A DNA stretch of 64,000 bases from DAOUBF01 sp034432795 (GTDB taxonomy: Bacteria > Chloroflexota > Anaerolineae > DSLN01): contig DAOUBF010000057.1 of assembly GCA_034432795.1 (NCBI GenBank), positions 1-64,000 of the forward strand, read 5' to 3'. Under the pieces are notes generated by a model. It did no database searches, was not told the origin of the DNA, and saw nothing but the letters and a program-made list of their open reading frames with translations. Positions 7,923-16,554 of this stretch are shown one piece after another. The position numbers and the translations under genes were made by a program. Position 1 is the first letter of the stretch; every line of letters starts with the position of its first letter.

Positions 7923-9455
7923 GTGATCATTTCGCCAGCTTCCTCAGCTTCCGTAAATCGTCCGTTGCGCACCGTTTCCCTCCGCCGACTGCTAGCAACG
8001 ATTATGCTTGTCCTGGTTTTGGCGCCTCCCGCGTGGGCACAAACAGGCGGCGCCGGGCCGGATCCCCGTTTTGGCTTGGTGGAGGCGTTTTGGGATCCGC
8101 AGGCGGCAGCGGAGAGCGGCGCGGGCTGGGAGCGCATCCTGTTTTTGTGGAGCGCGATCCAGCCCAACGGCCCAGACGACTGGAACGGCTTTCAGGTGCC
8201 CGATGCCCCGCTGGAAGCGGCGCGGGCCGCCGGGCGCGAGGTCGTCGGCGTGCTCAAAAGCACCCCTGCCTGGGCGACGGACGGGCCGCCGGTGAGCGGC
8301 GTCCCTCGCGGGCTGGACCTGCCGCCCGACGATCCCGGTAACCTCTGGGCCAGCTTTGTGCGCAAGGTTGTTGCGCACTACGCCCCTAAAGGTGTCCACC
8401 GTTGGGTGATCTGGAACGAGCCGGAGATTGACTCTGGCGTGACCGGGCATGAGTGGGGTGGAAGTGTTGATGACTATGCGAAACTACTGCGCGTCGCTTA
8501 CCTTGTCGCCAGGGCCGCCGACCCCCAGGCCCGCATCCATCTCGCCGGCCTGTCCTACTGGCATGATGCGGTCAGGGGCCGCGAACAGTACCTGGAGCGC
8601 CTGCTCACCGCCCTGGACCGCGACCCCCAGGCCGCCCGGCATGGCTATTACTTTGACGTCGCCAGCCTGCACATCTACTTCACCAGCGACTCGGTCCTTA
8701 CCATCGTCCGCACCTTCCGCGACATCCTCCGGCGACATGGCCTGGACAAGCCCATCTGGATCAACGAGACCAACGCTGCGCCCGACCGCGACCCGGCCTG
8801 GCCGGTGAACCGCCCCAACTTCCACGTCACCCTGGAGCAGCAAAGCGCCTTCCTGCTGCAAGCTTTCGCCCTCGGCCTGGCCGCCGGCGCGGAACGCATC
8901 GCTGTGTACAAGCTGATTGACCCCGCCCTGCCGCCCGGCGGCGAGGACTTCGGCCTGCTCCGCCCCGACGGCTCGCGCCGCCCCGCCTTCACCGCCTTTC
9001 AGACCATCACCCGTTATTATGCAGGCACACAGACCGCTTTCCTGGATCAGATGCCGTCGGTCACCCAGGTCACGTTAGACCAGGGCGGACGCACCACGCG
9101 GGTGCTTTGGGCGCGGACGCCGGGGCGCGTGTTCGTCCGGCTGCCCGCCTTCGCGCCCGCTGCGCTCCTGGTGGACCAGACCGGCGCGACCCAGACATTA
9201 CAGGCCGAACGAGGCGCTTACACGCTGGAGTTACCCGGCGCAAGTTGCGATCCGGTGGACGGCTGCATCATCGGCGGGCCGACGTTCCTCCTGGTGGAAG
9301 AAGCTTCTCCGAGACAGCCCGCGCCGCCTGAGATCATCCCCCTGCGCCGCATTATCCTGGAGCGGGTCACATCGCCGCCTGTCCTCCTTGCCTCCCTTCT
9401 GGTTCTTGCCCTCACAGGGCTGGCCTACTGGAGACGGCGGGCGGCCAGGGGGTGA
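7923..9455 (+). CDS. Secreted GH-A clan glycosidase-like protein with C-terminal anchor
   Basis: The 510-residue product begins with a signal peptide (hydrophobic LLATIMLVLVLAPPAWAQ) after a GTG start whose exact position is uncertain. The domain is a TIM-barrel of the glycoside hydrolase A clan: IWNEPEID supplies the presumed acid/base glutamate and KPIWINETNA the presumed nucleophile. A beta-sandwich-like C-terminal part precedes a final transmembrane segment (LLASLLVLALTGLAYW) and RRRAARG, so the enzyme is likely displayed outside and membrane-anchored. Resemblance is to family 39/5-like enzymes; substrate is unknown. It follows the epimerase by 7 bp and may belong to the same operon. Confidence 0.8.
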   Translation: MIISPASSASVNRPLRTVSLRRLLATIMLVLVLAPPAWAQTGGAGPDPRFGLVEAFWDPQAAAESGAGWERILFLWSAIQPNGPDDWNGFQVPDAPLEAARAAGREVVGVLKSTPAWATDGPPVSGVPRGLDLPPDDPGNLWASFVRKVVAHYAPKGVHRWVIWNEPEIDSGVTGHEWGGSVDDYAKLLRVAYLVARAADPQARIHLAGLSYWHDAVRGREQYLERLLTALDRDPQAARHGYYFDVASLHIYFTSDSVLTIVRTFRDILRRHGLDKPIWINETNAAPDRDPAWPVNRPNFHVTLEQQSAFLLQAFALGLAAGAERIAVYKLIDPALPPGGEDFGLLRPDGSRRPAFTAFQTITRYYAGTQTAFLDQMPSVTQVTLDQGGRTTRVLWARTPGRVFVRLPAFAPAALLVDQTGATQTLQAERGAYTLELPGASCDPVDGCIIGGPTFLLVEEASPRQPAPPEIIPLRRIILERVTSPPVLLASLLVLALTGLAYWRRRAARG

Positions 9456-9501
9456 GCGCATATTGAGACGACGGTTTTTAAGGTTCAATCGGGCCAGGGT
9501 T

Positions 9502-9530
9502 TTGCTTATCTGTTTGAATTGACCTATAAT
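9502..9530 (+). promoter_or_regulatory. Promoter of the methyltransferase/LAGLIDADG module
   Basis: TTGCTT (9502-9507), 17 bp spacer, TATAAT (9525-9530). It lies 45 bp before the preferred methyltransferase start and in AT-richer DNA than the flanking genes. Confidence 0.7.
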
Positions 9531-9574
9531 GGTTTAGAAACACATTCCTTGATATTGAGACATTGAGGTATCCA

Positions 9575-10450
9575 TTGGACAGTCCTATGCAATCCGATCT
9601 GGACCTGTTCGCAGAGCAGACTGAAGAGGATCTGGCAGCAGATCGTGAGCGAGCCAAATTGGTAAGACGGGCGAATGACCTTGACGGTCGAACTTGGACA
9701 CGCTACTCCATCAGCATATGGAGCGACATCCGAAAGACCCCTGAAGAGATCGCCCTTGGCCATCCTGCTATTTTCCCGCAGCAACTCGTGACCCGCCTTA
9801 TTGAGTGCTTCACCAGGTCAGACGAAAAAGTTATCCTTGACCCCTTCATGGGAAGCGGCTCAACTATAGTGGCCGCAGACAGGCTGGGAAAGACCGGAAT
9901 AGGGTTTGAGACCTCCGCTGAGTATTATAACCTTGCAGCCCGCCGCCTTTACAATCGTGAGCTATTCCAGACCTCTGAGTTGACAAGTCAACTCTATCTG
10001 GCCGATGCCAGACGGATGCTGGAGTTCCTGAAGCCTGAATCCGTTGATCTGGTGATCACATCTCCCCCCTACTGGGATGTTCTCTCCCAAAAGCGAACGG
10101 CTGACTATAAGGAAACCCGAGACTACGGCAATGCACCGGGAGATCTATCTCAGATAGCTGACTATAATGAGTTTCTCAAGGAACTATCTAAAGTATTTGA
10201 AAAGGTCTATCAAGTCTTAAAACCCTCTAAATATTGCATCATCATTGTGATGGATCTGCGAAAGAAAGATAAGTTTTACCCATTCCACTCCGATATTGCT
10301 GACTTCATGCAAGAAATCGGCTTCATCTATGATGACATCATCATCTGGGACAGGCGGCATGAGTACAATAATATGCGCCCCCTGGGTTATCCATCCGTCT
10401 TCAGGATCAATAAAGCCCACGAGTATATCCTTATCTTCAAGAAGCCCTGA
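9575..10450 (+). CDS. DNA amino-methyltransferase (adenine-N6 or cytosine-N4)
   Basis: The start TTG 9575 is preferred because GAGG lies 6 bp upstream; TTG 9563 and ATG 9587 are alternatives. About 291 residues. The SAM-binding motif I is DPFMGSGST (near 89-97) and the catalytic motif IV is TSPPY (near 162-166), the serine form common in cytosine-N4 and some adenine-N6 enzymes. The motif order is I then IV. The last residues (EYILIFKKP) are typical of this superfamily. It is the first gene of a three-gene run with a LAGLIDADG-fold protein and a PD-(D/E)XK nuclease, so it probably protects host DNA from that nuclease. Base composition is clearly lower in GC than neighbours, suggesting transfer. 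Confidence 0.92.
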   Translation: MDSPMQSDLDLFAEQTEEDLAADRERAKLVRRANDLDGRTWTRYSISIWSDIRKTPEEIALGHPAIFPQQLVTRLIECFTRSDEKVILDPFMGSGSTIVAADRLGKTGIGFETSAEYYNLAARRLYNRELFQTSELTSQLYLADARRMLEFLKPESVDLVITSPPYWDVLSQKRTADYKETRDYGNAPGDLSQIADYNEFLKELSKVFEKVYQVLKPSKYCIIIVMDLRKKDKFYPFHSDIADFMQEIGFIYDDIIIWDRRHEYNNMRPLGYPSVFRINKAHEYILIFKKP

Positions 10451-10470
10451 GGCTATAAGGAGTGGTTGGG

Positions 10471-11385
10471 ATGGATTATATAGATCCCGATGTCGCTTAT
10501 TTCCTGGGGCTTGTCATAGCCAGAGGTACAATTATTCCAGCATCAGAGTCACATGGCGTCAATCAAATTATTATTGAATTTCCTTATGTTAACCTCACAG
10601 CCGAAGGAATAACCACATCGTTTGACCAACAGTCAGCTATCCGGCTCGCCCTGCTTGACACTCGGGAAAGACTCCTTGAGTTGCTGGATGCAGATATTTC
10701 ACCGGTTAATCGGTCTGGCGGCGTTGACTTTGTTATCCGTTTCCTCAGAAACAATATGATATGGCGCAATATTCTCCTCTTGACCGGGGGCAAGACGAAT
10801 CATTACAACTTCACCATCCCCGAAGCCATTCTCTCCCCTGGTCTGCCGACAGATATAAAGAGGGAATTCGTTCGGGGATATGCCGATGTAGGCGGCAATA
10901 TCCGTCATGCTAACAGATATGTAGATGGGAAGCACAGGGTGAGGCTTGATATTCTGAATGCCAATTGGGACCTGCCAGTGCAACTCTGCCTTCTAATTCA
11001 GGAGCATCTAGATGTGCCTGTCCAGCTTATCACCTGGGGACATCCTAATATGGGAAGAGGCTTCCGAGAACATCAGTTAAACATCTTCGCTGAGCCATTC
11101 CTGAAGATCGGGTTCTCGTTCCAGTATAAGCAAAGGATACTTGAAGAGTTCGTAGAAGACGATAGACGAAACTTCCCTCACGCCACCTATCATTCCTGCC
11201 CTGGGCGCAGGAGGCATATTAGAGAAAAACCAGCCGATCCTGAAGAGTCCTCAGACAGGCTTGATTCACGACTCCGCGGCAAACACTTTGATGCCTACTG
11301 GCAGATCTGTAAAGCTTTAAACTGCCCAAGAGAGCCAACCATACGTCAACCTTCATACGAAGAAGAGATCGTGGAAGAAGCGTAA
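10471..11385 (+). CDS. LAGLIDADG-fold protein lacking the canonical catalytic acids
   Basis: ATG 10471 follows AAGGAG (10457-10462) by 8 bp; a GTG at 10462 overlaps that site and is unlikely. The 304-residue protein has two motif-like helices: YFLGLVIARGTI (10-21) and EFVRGYADVGGNI (132-144), spaced as in two-motif LAGLIDADG endonucleases, each followed by plausible beta-strands (for example KHRVRLDIL). In both helices the residue aligned with the catalytic aspartate is replaced (Arg18 and Gly141). I infer a DNA-binding protein that has lost or changed cleavage chemistry. Its position between a methyltransferase and a PD-(D/E)XK nuclease suggests a specificity role. The assignment rests on motif pattern, not alignment. 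Confidence 0.65.
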   Translation: MDYIDPDVAYFLGLVIARGTIIPASESHGVNQIIIEFPYVNLTAEGITTSFDQQSAIRLALLDTRERLLELLDADISPVNRSGGVDFVIRFLRNNMIWRNILLLTGGKTNHYNFTIPEAILSPGLPTDIKREFVRGYADVGGNIRHANRYVDGKHRVRLDILNANWDLPVQLCLLIQEHLDVPVQLITWGHPNMGRGFREHQLNIFAEPFLKIGFSFQYKQRILEEFVEDDRRNFPHATYHSCPGRRRHIREKPADPEESSDRLDSRLRGKHFDAYWQICKALNCPREPTIRQPSYEEEIVEEA

Positions 11386-11396
11386 TCCGAGGTCCT

Positions 11397-11909
11397 ATGC
11401 CCACCCGGCATTATAAGAACGAACAAGAAATGTATGAACCTGTGCGCCGATGGCTCTTTTCATACCTTACAGAACGTCACAAAACATCAGATATCCAAGT
11501 GTACGATGTCTCCAGGGTCTCGCTGGCCACATTCATTGAGCGACAAGGATGGCAAAACCTTTTCCCAAGCGAGTGGCGAACCTGGGATATTCATGTGGAT
11601 GTAGCCGGATTTATTATCGCCCACAATAAAGCTGAGCTTTCGCTGGTTGAGTGCAAGCTACGACCGATTACCCTCGGCGACCTTTCGCAGCTTTTGGGCT
11701 ATAGCCGCGTAGCCAAGCCTCTCCTGGCCTTTCTGGTATCTCCCGCAGGTATTTCAGGCAGCCTCACTTCACTGCTCCTAGCGTACAACCGTTGGGATGT
11801 CCTGGTGTATGATCAGCCGAAGGGTAAAATACCAAGGAGCATTACACTGGGAACATGGAATCCTGATGGCGAGTACTTGGACAACAGTTCAATTATAGGG
11901 CTTAAATAG
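11397..11909 (+). CDS. PD-(D/E)XK superfamily nuclease
   Basis: This 170-residue protein has the nuclease core: Glu12 in the first helix, Asp68 (IHVDVAGF), the Glu85-Cys-Lys87 strand (LSLVECKL) and a following helix with QLLGYSR (Gln98), the arrangement seen in many restriction-like and Holliday-junction-like nucleases. It starts 11 bp after the LAGLIDADG-like gene and ends the module. It is small for a stand-alone restriction enzyme and has no obvious recognition domain. I infer it cuts DNA when paired with the LAGLIDADG-like protein, with the methyltransferase giving protection. Low GC relative to neighbours supports acquisition as one unit. Confidence 0.8.
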   Translation: MPTRHYKNEQEMYEPVRRWLFSYLTERHKTSDIQVYDVSRVSLATFIERQGWQNLFPSEWRTWDIHVDVAGFIIAHNKAELSLVECKLRPITLGDLSQLLGYSRVAKPLLAFLVSPAGISGSLTSLLLAYNRWDVLVYDQPKGKIPRSITLGTWNPDGEYLDNSSIIGLK

Positions 11910-11984
11910 GGTCCAATCAGCGGTCAAAGGTAGCTAAAGGATCACTCGCGATCCTCCAGCAGGTCAGCGACTGTCTGTGGGCCG

Positions 11985-12092
11985 CGCATTGTGGCTCCCT
12001 TCCCATTCAAGGGGAGAGAACAGGTATAGCTCCCTCCCTCCTTGCGGGGGAGGGTTGGGGCGGGGGGCAAATCTGTGATCTACTGAGGCTAC
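11985..12092. repeat. Partial copy of the CTCAGTAGATC intergenic element
   Basis: A C-rich arm and a G-rich arm (TCCTTGCGGGGGAGGG region) are followed by AATCTGTGATCTACTGAGGCTA. The right end, with GATCTACTGAG at 12077-12087, matches the right end of the complete element at 21345-21469. The left CTCAGTAGATC end is not visible here, so this copy looks truncated. Confidence 0.65.
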
Positions 12093-12140
12093 AAACGCCC
12101 ACAGGCAAGTGGAGCGGGCGACCGAACCTGTATAGCCGCC

Positions 12141-12170
12141 TTGACACCCTCTATCCCCCCATGATACAAT
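12141..12170 (+). promoter_or_regulatory. Sigma70-type promoter of the DUF1385 gene
   Basis: TTGACA (12141-12146) and TACAAT (12165-12170) with an 18-bp spacer, about 20 bp before the gene; CTGGAG just before the start codon is the likely ribosome-binding site. Confidence 0.75.
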
Positions 12171-12191
12171 CGCTTTACCTGGAGAAACACC

Positions 12192-13136
12192 ATGGCAGCA
12201 AAGCCGTTTAACTACGGTGGCCAGGCGGTGATTGAGGGCGTGATGATGCGCGGCTCCCACATGGCCGCTATCGCCGTCCGCGACCCCAAAGGCCAGATTC
12301 ACCTGCACACTGAGCCACTCAACCCGCGCATTTACAGCGGCCCCATCGCCCGCACCCCCTTCCTGCGCGGATTGATCATGCTCTGGGATGCGCTCGGCCT
12401 GGGTATCCGCAGCCTGATGTTCTCGGCCAACGTGGCTCTGGGTGAGGAAGAGGCCAAATTTGAAGGCCCTATTGCCTGGGGTACGGTCGCCGTCTCCCTC
12501 AGCATCGGCATCGGCCTGTTCTTCCTGCTCCCCGCCGCCGTCGGGAAGTGGCTCGCCGGGCCGCTCGGCCTGGGCACCCTGGCGACCAACCTGCTAGAGG
12601 GCTTGATCCGCCTCCTGCTCCTCGTCGGCTACATCTGGGCCATCGGCTTCATGCCCGACGTGCGCCGCCTGTTCGCCTACCATGGCGCCGAGCACAAGAC
12701 GATCAACGCCTATGAAGCCGGGGCCCCCCTCACGCCGGACTCCGTTGCCCGCTTCCCGCTGGAGCACCCCCGCTGCGGCACGGCCTTCCTGCTCACCGTC
12801 GTGGTCCTGTCCGTCCTGGTGTTCTCGCTGGTGGGCAACCCGGCGCTGTGGCTGCGACTCGTCTCGCGCATCCTGCTCATCCCCATCGTCGCCGGCCTGG
12901 CCTACGAGTTCATCCGCTTTACTGCCAGATATATCCAGAACCCCATCATCCGGGCGATTGTCGCGCCCAACCTGGCGTTGCAACGCCTGACCACCCGCGA
13001 ACCGGACGCGGCCATGCTGGAGGTGGCCATCGCTGCCTTGGAACGCGTCCTGGAAAGCGAGGGGATCAACCAGCCCTCAGCGGTCAGCTTCCAGCTTTCA
13101 GCCCAACCGTTGCCGCCATCGCCAGAGGTAAGCTGA
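12192..13136 (+). CDS. DUF1385 family membrane protein
   Basis: The 314-residue protein opens with the family signature GGQAVIEGVMMRG and contains several hydrophobic segments (LSIGIGLFFLLPAAVG, FLLTVVVLSVLVFSLVG) and the AYHGAEHKTINAYE block, all typical of DUF1385. Members are widespread in Firmicutes and Chloroflexota and are predicted metal-dependent membrane proteins; the reaction is unknown. The last 20 or so residues (PSAVSFQLSAQPL) are encoded by a TCAGCNN period-7 array at about 13072-13107, so the tail is probably not functional sequence. Confidence 0.9.
   Translation: MAAKPFNYGGQAVIEGVMMRGSHMAAIAVRDPKGQIHLHTEPLNPRIYSGPIARTPFLRGLIMLWDALGLGIRSLMFSANVALGEEEAKFEGPIAWGTVAVSLSIGIGLFFLLPAAVGKWLAGPLGLGTLATNLLEGLIRLLLLVGYIWAIGFMPDVRRLFAYHGAEHKTINAYEAGAPLTPDSVARFPLEHPRCGTAFLLTVVVLSVLVFSLVGNPALWLRLVSRILLIPIVAGLAYEFIRFTARYIQNPIIRAIVAPNLALQRLTTREPDAAMLEVAIAALERVLESEGINQPSAVSFQLSAQPLPPSPEVS
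13072..13107. repeat. TCAGCNN heptanucleotide array
   Basis: Units CCTCAGC, GGTCAGC, TTCCAGC, TTTCAGC occur with period 7 at the 3' end of the DUF1385 gene. The same motif class recurs at 50538-50600. Confidence 0.7.
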
Positions 13137-13167
13137 CCGCAAGCAGCTTCTTAATTAAGGAGGTCAG

Positions 13168-14100
13168 ATGCGAAACAAGATCAGCATTATCGGCGCCGGC
13201 AATGTTGGCGCAACCTGCGCGGCCTGGCTGGCCGAGCGCGAACTGGGCGATATTGTCCTGGTGGACATCCCCCAAACCGAGGGCATGCCCGCAGGCAAGG
13301 CGCTGGACCTGACCCAGGCCGGCCCCATCGTCGGCTACAACACGCGCATCACCGGCACGACCAGCTACGATGAGACCGTCGGCTCGGACATCGGCGTGAT
13401 CACGGCGGGCGTGCCCCGCAAGCCCGGCATGAGCCGCGAGGACCTGGTCACGGTCAATCAGAACATCATCAAAGACGTCATCCAGAAATTCGTTCCCGGC
13501 TCGCCCAACGCCATCCTCATCGTCGTCACCAACCCGCTGGACACCATGACGTACGTCGCCTACAAGCTCTCCGGCTTCCCCAGAGAGCGCGTTATCGGCC
13601 AGGCGGGCATCCTGGATAGCGCCCGGATGCGGGCCTTCATCGCCATGGAACTGAATGTGGCGGTGGAGAACACCCATGCCTTCGTCCTGGGCGGGCACGG
13701 GGATGAAATGGTGCCCTTGCCGCGCTACTCCACCGTTGCCGGCATCCCCATCACCGAGCTTTTGCCGCCGGAGCGCGTGGCCGCCATCGTTGAGCGCACA
13801 CGCAAGGGCGGCGGCGAGATCGTCCAACTGCTCAAGACCGGCAGCGCCTATTACGCCCCCGGCGCCGCTGTCGCCCAGATGGTGGAGGCCATCCTTAAGG
13901 ACAAGAAGCTGATCGTCCCCTGCTCGGCCTACCTGGAGGGCGAGTACGGCCTACACGATATGTGCTTTGGCGTGCCGGTCAAGCTCGGGCGCAAGGGCAT
14001 TGAAGAGATCATTGAAATCACCCTGACCGAGGAGGAGCGCCAGGGCCTGCAACGCTCAGCGCAACTCATCCGCGAGACCATGTCGGCGCTGCAACTTTGA
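13168..14100 (+). CDS. mdh: Malate dehydrogenase
   Basis: A 310-residue NAD-dependent malate dehydrogenase of the LDH-like type. GAGNVG (9-14) binds NAD, VPRKPGMSRED contains the substrate-loop arginines, and the catalytic histidine lies in LGGHGDEMVPL. It interconverts malate and oxaloacetate. AAGGAGG precedes ATG 13168. It is followed by pckA, so the two may feed oxaloacetate to phosphoenolpyruvate in gluconeogenesis or run anaplerotically in the other direction. Length and motifs are those of the family, with no anomaly. Confidence 0.97.
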   Translation: MRNKISIIGAGNVGATCAAWLAERELGDIVLVDIPQTEGMPAGKALDLTQAGPIVGYNTRITGTTSYDETVGSDIGVITAGVPRKPGMSREDLVTVNQNIIKDVIQKFVPGSPNAILIVVTNPLDTMTYVAYKLSGFPRERVIGQAGILDSARMRAFIAMELNVAVENTHAFVLGGHGDEMVPLPRYSTVAGIPITELLPPERVAAIVERTRKGGGEIVQLLKTGSAYYAPGAAVAQMVEAILKDKKLIVPCSAYLEGEYGLHDMCFGVPVKLGRKGIEEIIEITLTEEERQGLQRSAQLIRETMSALQL

Positions 14101-14154
14101 GAGCGTTCAGTGCTCCGCTCACATATGACGCAAAACGGGGAGGGATGACCACCT

Positions 14155-15750
14155 GTGGCGATTAAACCAAGCTATGATGGCCTGGGGGATTTGGGGCTGC
14201 GCCCCACCCAGGCCGTGTACTGGAATCTGCCCCCGGCGGCACTCTATGAACACGCCGTCTGCCGGGGCGAGGGCCGGATCGCACGCGAAGGCCCTTTCGT
14301 CGCCATCACCACGCCCCACACAGGCCGCTCGCCTAGCGATAAATTCATCGTCCGCGAGCCTTCCAGCGAGGCCCATATCTGGTGGGGCGCTGTTAATCAA
14401 CCGATTGAATCGGACAAGTTTGACCGGCTATATCGCAAGGTGACCGCCTACCTGAGTGAGCGCGACCTGTTCGTGCGCGATGTATACGCCGGCGCCGACC
14501 CGCGCTACCGCCTCAAGGTGCGTGTCATTAACGAGCACGCCTGGCCCAACCTGTTCGCCTATGACCTGTTCATCCGGCCCAGCCCGGCGGAACTGGCCGA
14601 GTTCACGCCGGACTTCACCATCCTGCATGCGCCGGGCTGCAAGGCGAACCCGGCGGAGGACGGCACGCGCTCCGAGACCTTCATCGTCCTCAACTTCGCC
14701 AGGCGCGTGATCCTCATCGGCGGCACGCGCTACGCCGGCGAGATCAAGAAGTCCATCTTCACCGTGCTCAACTACCTGCTGCCCCTGCAGGGCGTGTTCC
14801 CCATGCACTGCTCGGCCAACATCGGCCCCGAGGGCGACGTGGCCCTGTTCTTCGGCCTCTCCGGCACGGGCAAGACAACCCTCTCTGCCGATCCCGGCCG
14901 CAGCCTGATCGGCGATGACGAGCACGGCTGGAGCGATTACGGCGTGTTCAACTTTGAAGGCGGCTGCTACGCTAAAGTCATCCGCCTCTCGCCGGAGGCC
15001 GAGCCGCAAATCTACGCCACTACACAGCGCTTCGGCACCGTCCTGGAAAACGTGGTGATGGACCCGGAGACGCGCGAGTTGAAGCTGGACGACGACTCTA
15101 TCACCGAGAATACGCGGGGCGCGTACCCCATCCACTTTATTGAGAACGCCATCCTCTCCGGCGTGGGCGGCCACCCCCGCAATATCCTGTTCCTGACCGC
15201 CGACGCCTTCGGTGTGCTCCCGCCCATCGCCCGCCTGACCCACGAACAGGCCATGTACTACTTCCTGTCCGGCTACACAGCCAAAGTGGCGGGCACCGAG
15301 CGCGGCGTGATTGAACCGCAGGCTACGTTCAGCGCCTGCTTCGGCGCGCCCTTCCTGCCGCTGCACCCGACGGTCTATGCGCGCCTGTTGGGCGAGAAGC
15401 TGGCCCGGCATCCGGTGGCCGTCTGGCTGGTCAACACGGGCTGGAGCGGCGGGCCGTATGGTGTGGGCCAGCGCATGAAGATCTCCTACACGCGGGCAAT
15501 GGTTCACGCCGCCTTGAGCGGCGCGCTGCTCCAGGTCCCGGCTGAGCCTGATCCTATCTTCGGCATCCACGTCCCCCTGTACTGTCCGGGCGTCCCCGAC
15601 CACATTCTCAAGCCGCGCAACACCTGGGCGGACAAGGACGCCTATGATGCCAAGGCCCGTGAACTGGCCGCGCGCTTCGCCGAAAACTTCCAACAGTTCG
15701 CCGACATCGCCCAGCCGGAGGTGCGTGCCGCTGGCCCGCATGTGGGTTAA
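14155..15750 (+). CDS. pckA: Phosphoenolpyruvate carboxykinase (ATP)
   Basis: The 531-residue enzyme starts at GTG 14155 behind GGGGAGGG. The kinase-1a loop FFGLSGTGKTTLS, the kinase-2 IGDDEHGW and the FNFEGGCYAK segment identify the ATP-dependent form. It converts oxaloacetate and ATP to PEP, CO2 and ADP. Its place directly downstream of mdh gives a malate to PEP route. Length fits the family. Confidence 0.97.
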   Translation: MAIKPSYDGLGDLGLRPTQAVYWNLPPAALYEHAVCRGEGRIAREGPFVAITTPHTGRSPSDKFIVREPSSEAHIWWGAVNQPIESDKFDRLYRKVTAYLSERDLFVRDVYAGADPRYRLKVRVINEHAWPNLFAYDLFIRPSPAELAEFTPDFTILHAPGCKANPAEDGTRSETFIVLNFARRVILIGGTRYAGEIKKSIFTVLNYLLPLQGVFPMHCSANIGPEGDVALFFGLSGTGKTTLSADPGRSLIGDDEHGWSDYGVFNFEGGCYAKVIRLSPEAEPQIYATTQRFGTVLENVVMDPETRELKLDDDSITENTRGAYPIHFIENAILSGVGGHPRNILFLTADAFGVLPPIARLTHEQAMYYFLSGYTAKVAGTERGVIEPQATFSACFGAPFLPLHPTVYARLLGEKLARHPVAVWLVNTGWSGGPYGVGQRMKISYTRAMVHAALSGALLQVPAEPDPIFGIHVPLYCPGVPDHILKPRNTWADKDAYDAKARELAARFAENFQQFADIAQPEVRAAGPHVG

Positions 15751-15811
15751 AATAAAAAATAAATATTAAGGGAGGGGGAGAGGTCAACTGAGAGGCGAGA
15801 GAGCTTCTGCG

Positions 15812-16447
15812 ATGGCTGAAGAAATCTCCACCCAAATCCTTGGCGCCTGTGTCACCTTTGACGACATAGCCGCCCTGCTGATCGGGCCAGGCAGCGCCGC
15901 CTGGGCGCAGGTCCTGGGGGGCACGGGCGAGGCCCACGTCATCGCCGATGAGAGCGTGCACCTGCGGCTGGCGCTCGTCCTGCTGAACGACCCACGCTTC
16001 TTTGTCCCCCATACAGTCATGGACGATTTCGGCCAGAAGCACACCGGCGCTCACGTGTTTGACTGGATCGCCGAGAACACCTACAGCCAGCCGCGCGCCG
16101 ATGTCTTCGGCGCCTGGGCCGATGGTACGGAGGACCAGGTCTTCGCCCGCGAAGTGGACGCCGAATCCAGCCCGGTGGTCATCGCCCAGGCCGACGGGGG
16201 CAGCCCCGTGCGCGTCGCTGTCGCGTTCATCCTGAGCGCGGAGGGTGCAGAGGCCATCGCGCCTGTGGCCGATCTCGGCCTGCCGCCCCCAATGAACAGG
16301 GCACTGCGCGGCTACGTGCTTAACACGGCACACTTGGACCCGGCGGACCCGGCAGCCCGCCGCCTGCTGCGCCTGGTCACCCAGACGGCTGCGCCCGACC
16401 TGCGCCTCTCGCCCAGCGCCTGGCGCGCCTGGACGCTGCGCTCTTGA
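15812..16447 (+). CDS. Uncharacterised protein
   Basis: I do not recognise this 211-residue protein. It is acidic, has no signal peptide or membrane segment, and appears soluble with alternating hydrophobic stretches (VAVAFILSAEGAEAIAPVADLG). HVFDWIAENTYSQPRADVFG and RLLRLVTQTAAPDL are features to search with. The codon use and GC resemble the neighbours, so it looks native. It lies between pckA and the tRNA-thiolation genes, separated from pckA by an AT-rich stretch (AAAATAAAAAATAAATATTA). Confidence 0.75.
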   Translation: MAEEISTQILGACVTFDDIAALLIGPGSAAWAQVLGGTGEAHVIADESVHLRLALVLLNDPRFFVPHTVMDDFGQKHTGAHVFDWIAENTYSQPRADVFGAWADGTEDQVFAREVDAESSPVVIAQADGGSPVRVAVAFILSAEGAEAIAPVADLGLPPPMNRALRGYVLNTAHLDPADPAARRLLRLVTQTAAPDLRLSPSAWRAWTLRS

Positions 16448-16479
16448 CCCGCTCACCGCTTTCCGGTACAATCATCACG

Positions 16480-16541
16480 GATGACGAAGGACGAAGGACG
16501 AACGACGGAATAGCGGTCATTCGTCATTCGTCCTTCGTCCA
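16480..16541. repeat. Inverted heptanucleotide array before ttuB
   Basis: GATGACG AAGGACG AAGGACG AACGACG is followed by TCATTCG TCATTCG TCCTTCG TCC. The halves are complementary and could form a hairpin about 15 bp before the ttuB start. Confidence 0.85.
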
Positions 16542-16554
16542 ATTGGAGTGGACT

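Noticed and set aside
16444..16554. A longer 108-residue sulfur carrier starting at 16444
   Set aside because: The extra residues are encoded by a heptanucleotide repeat and overlap the previous gene; ATG 16555 gives a normal-sized beta-grasp protein.
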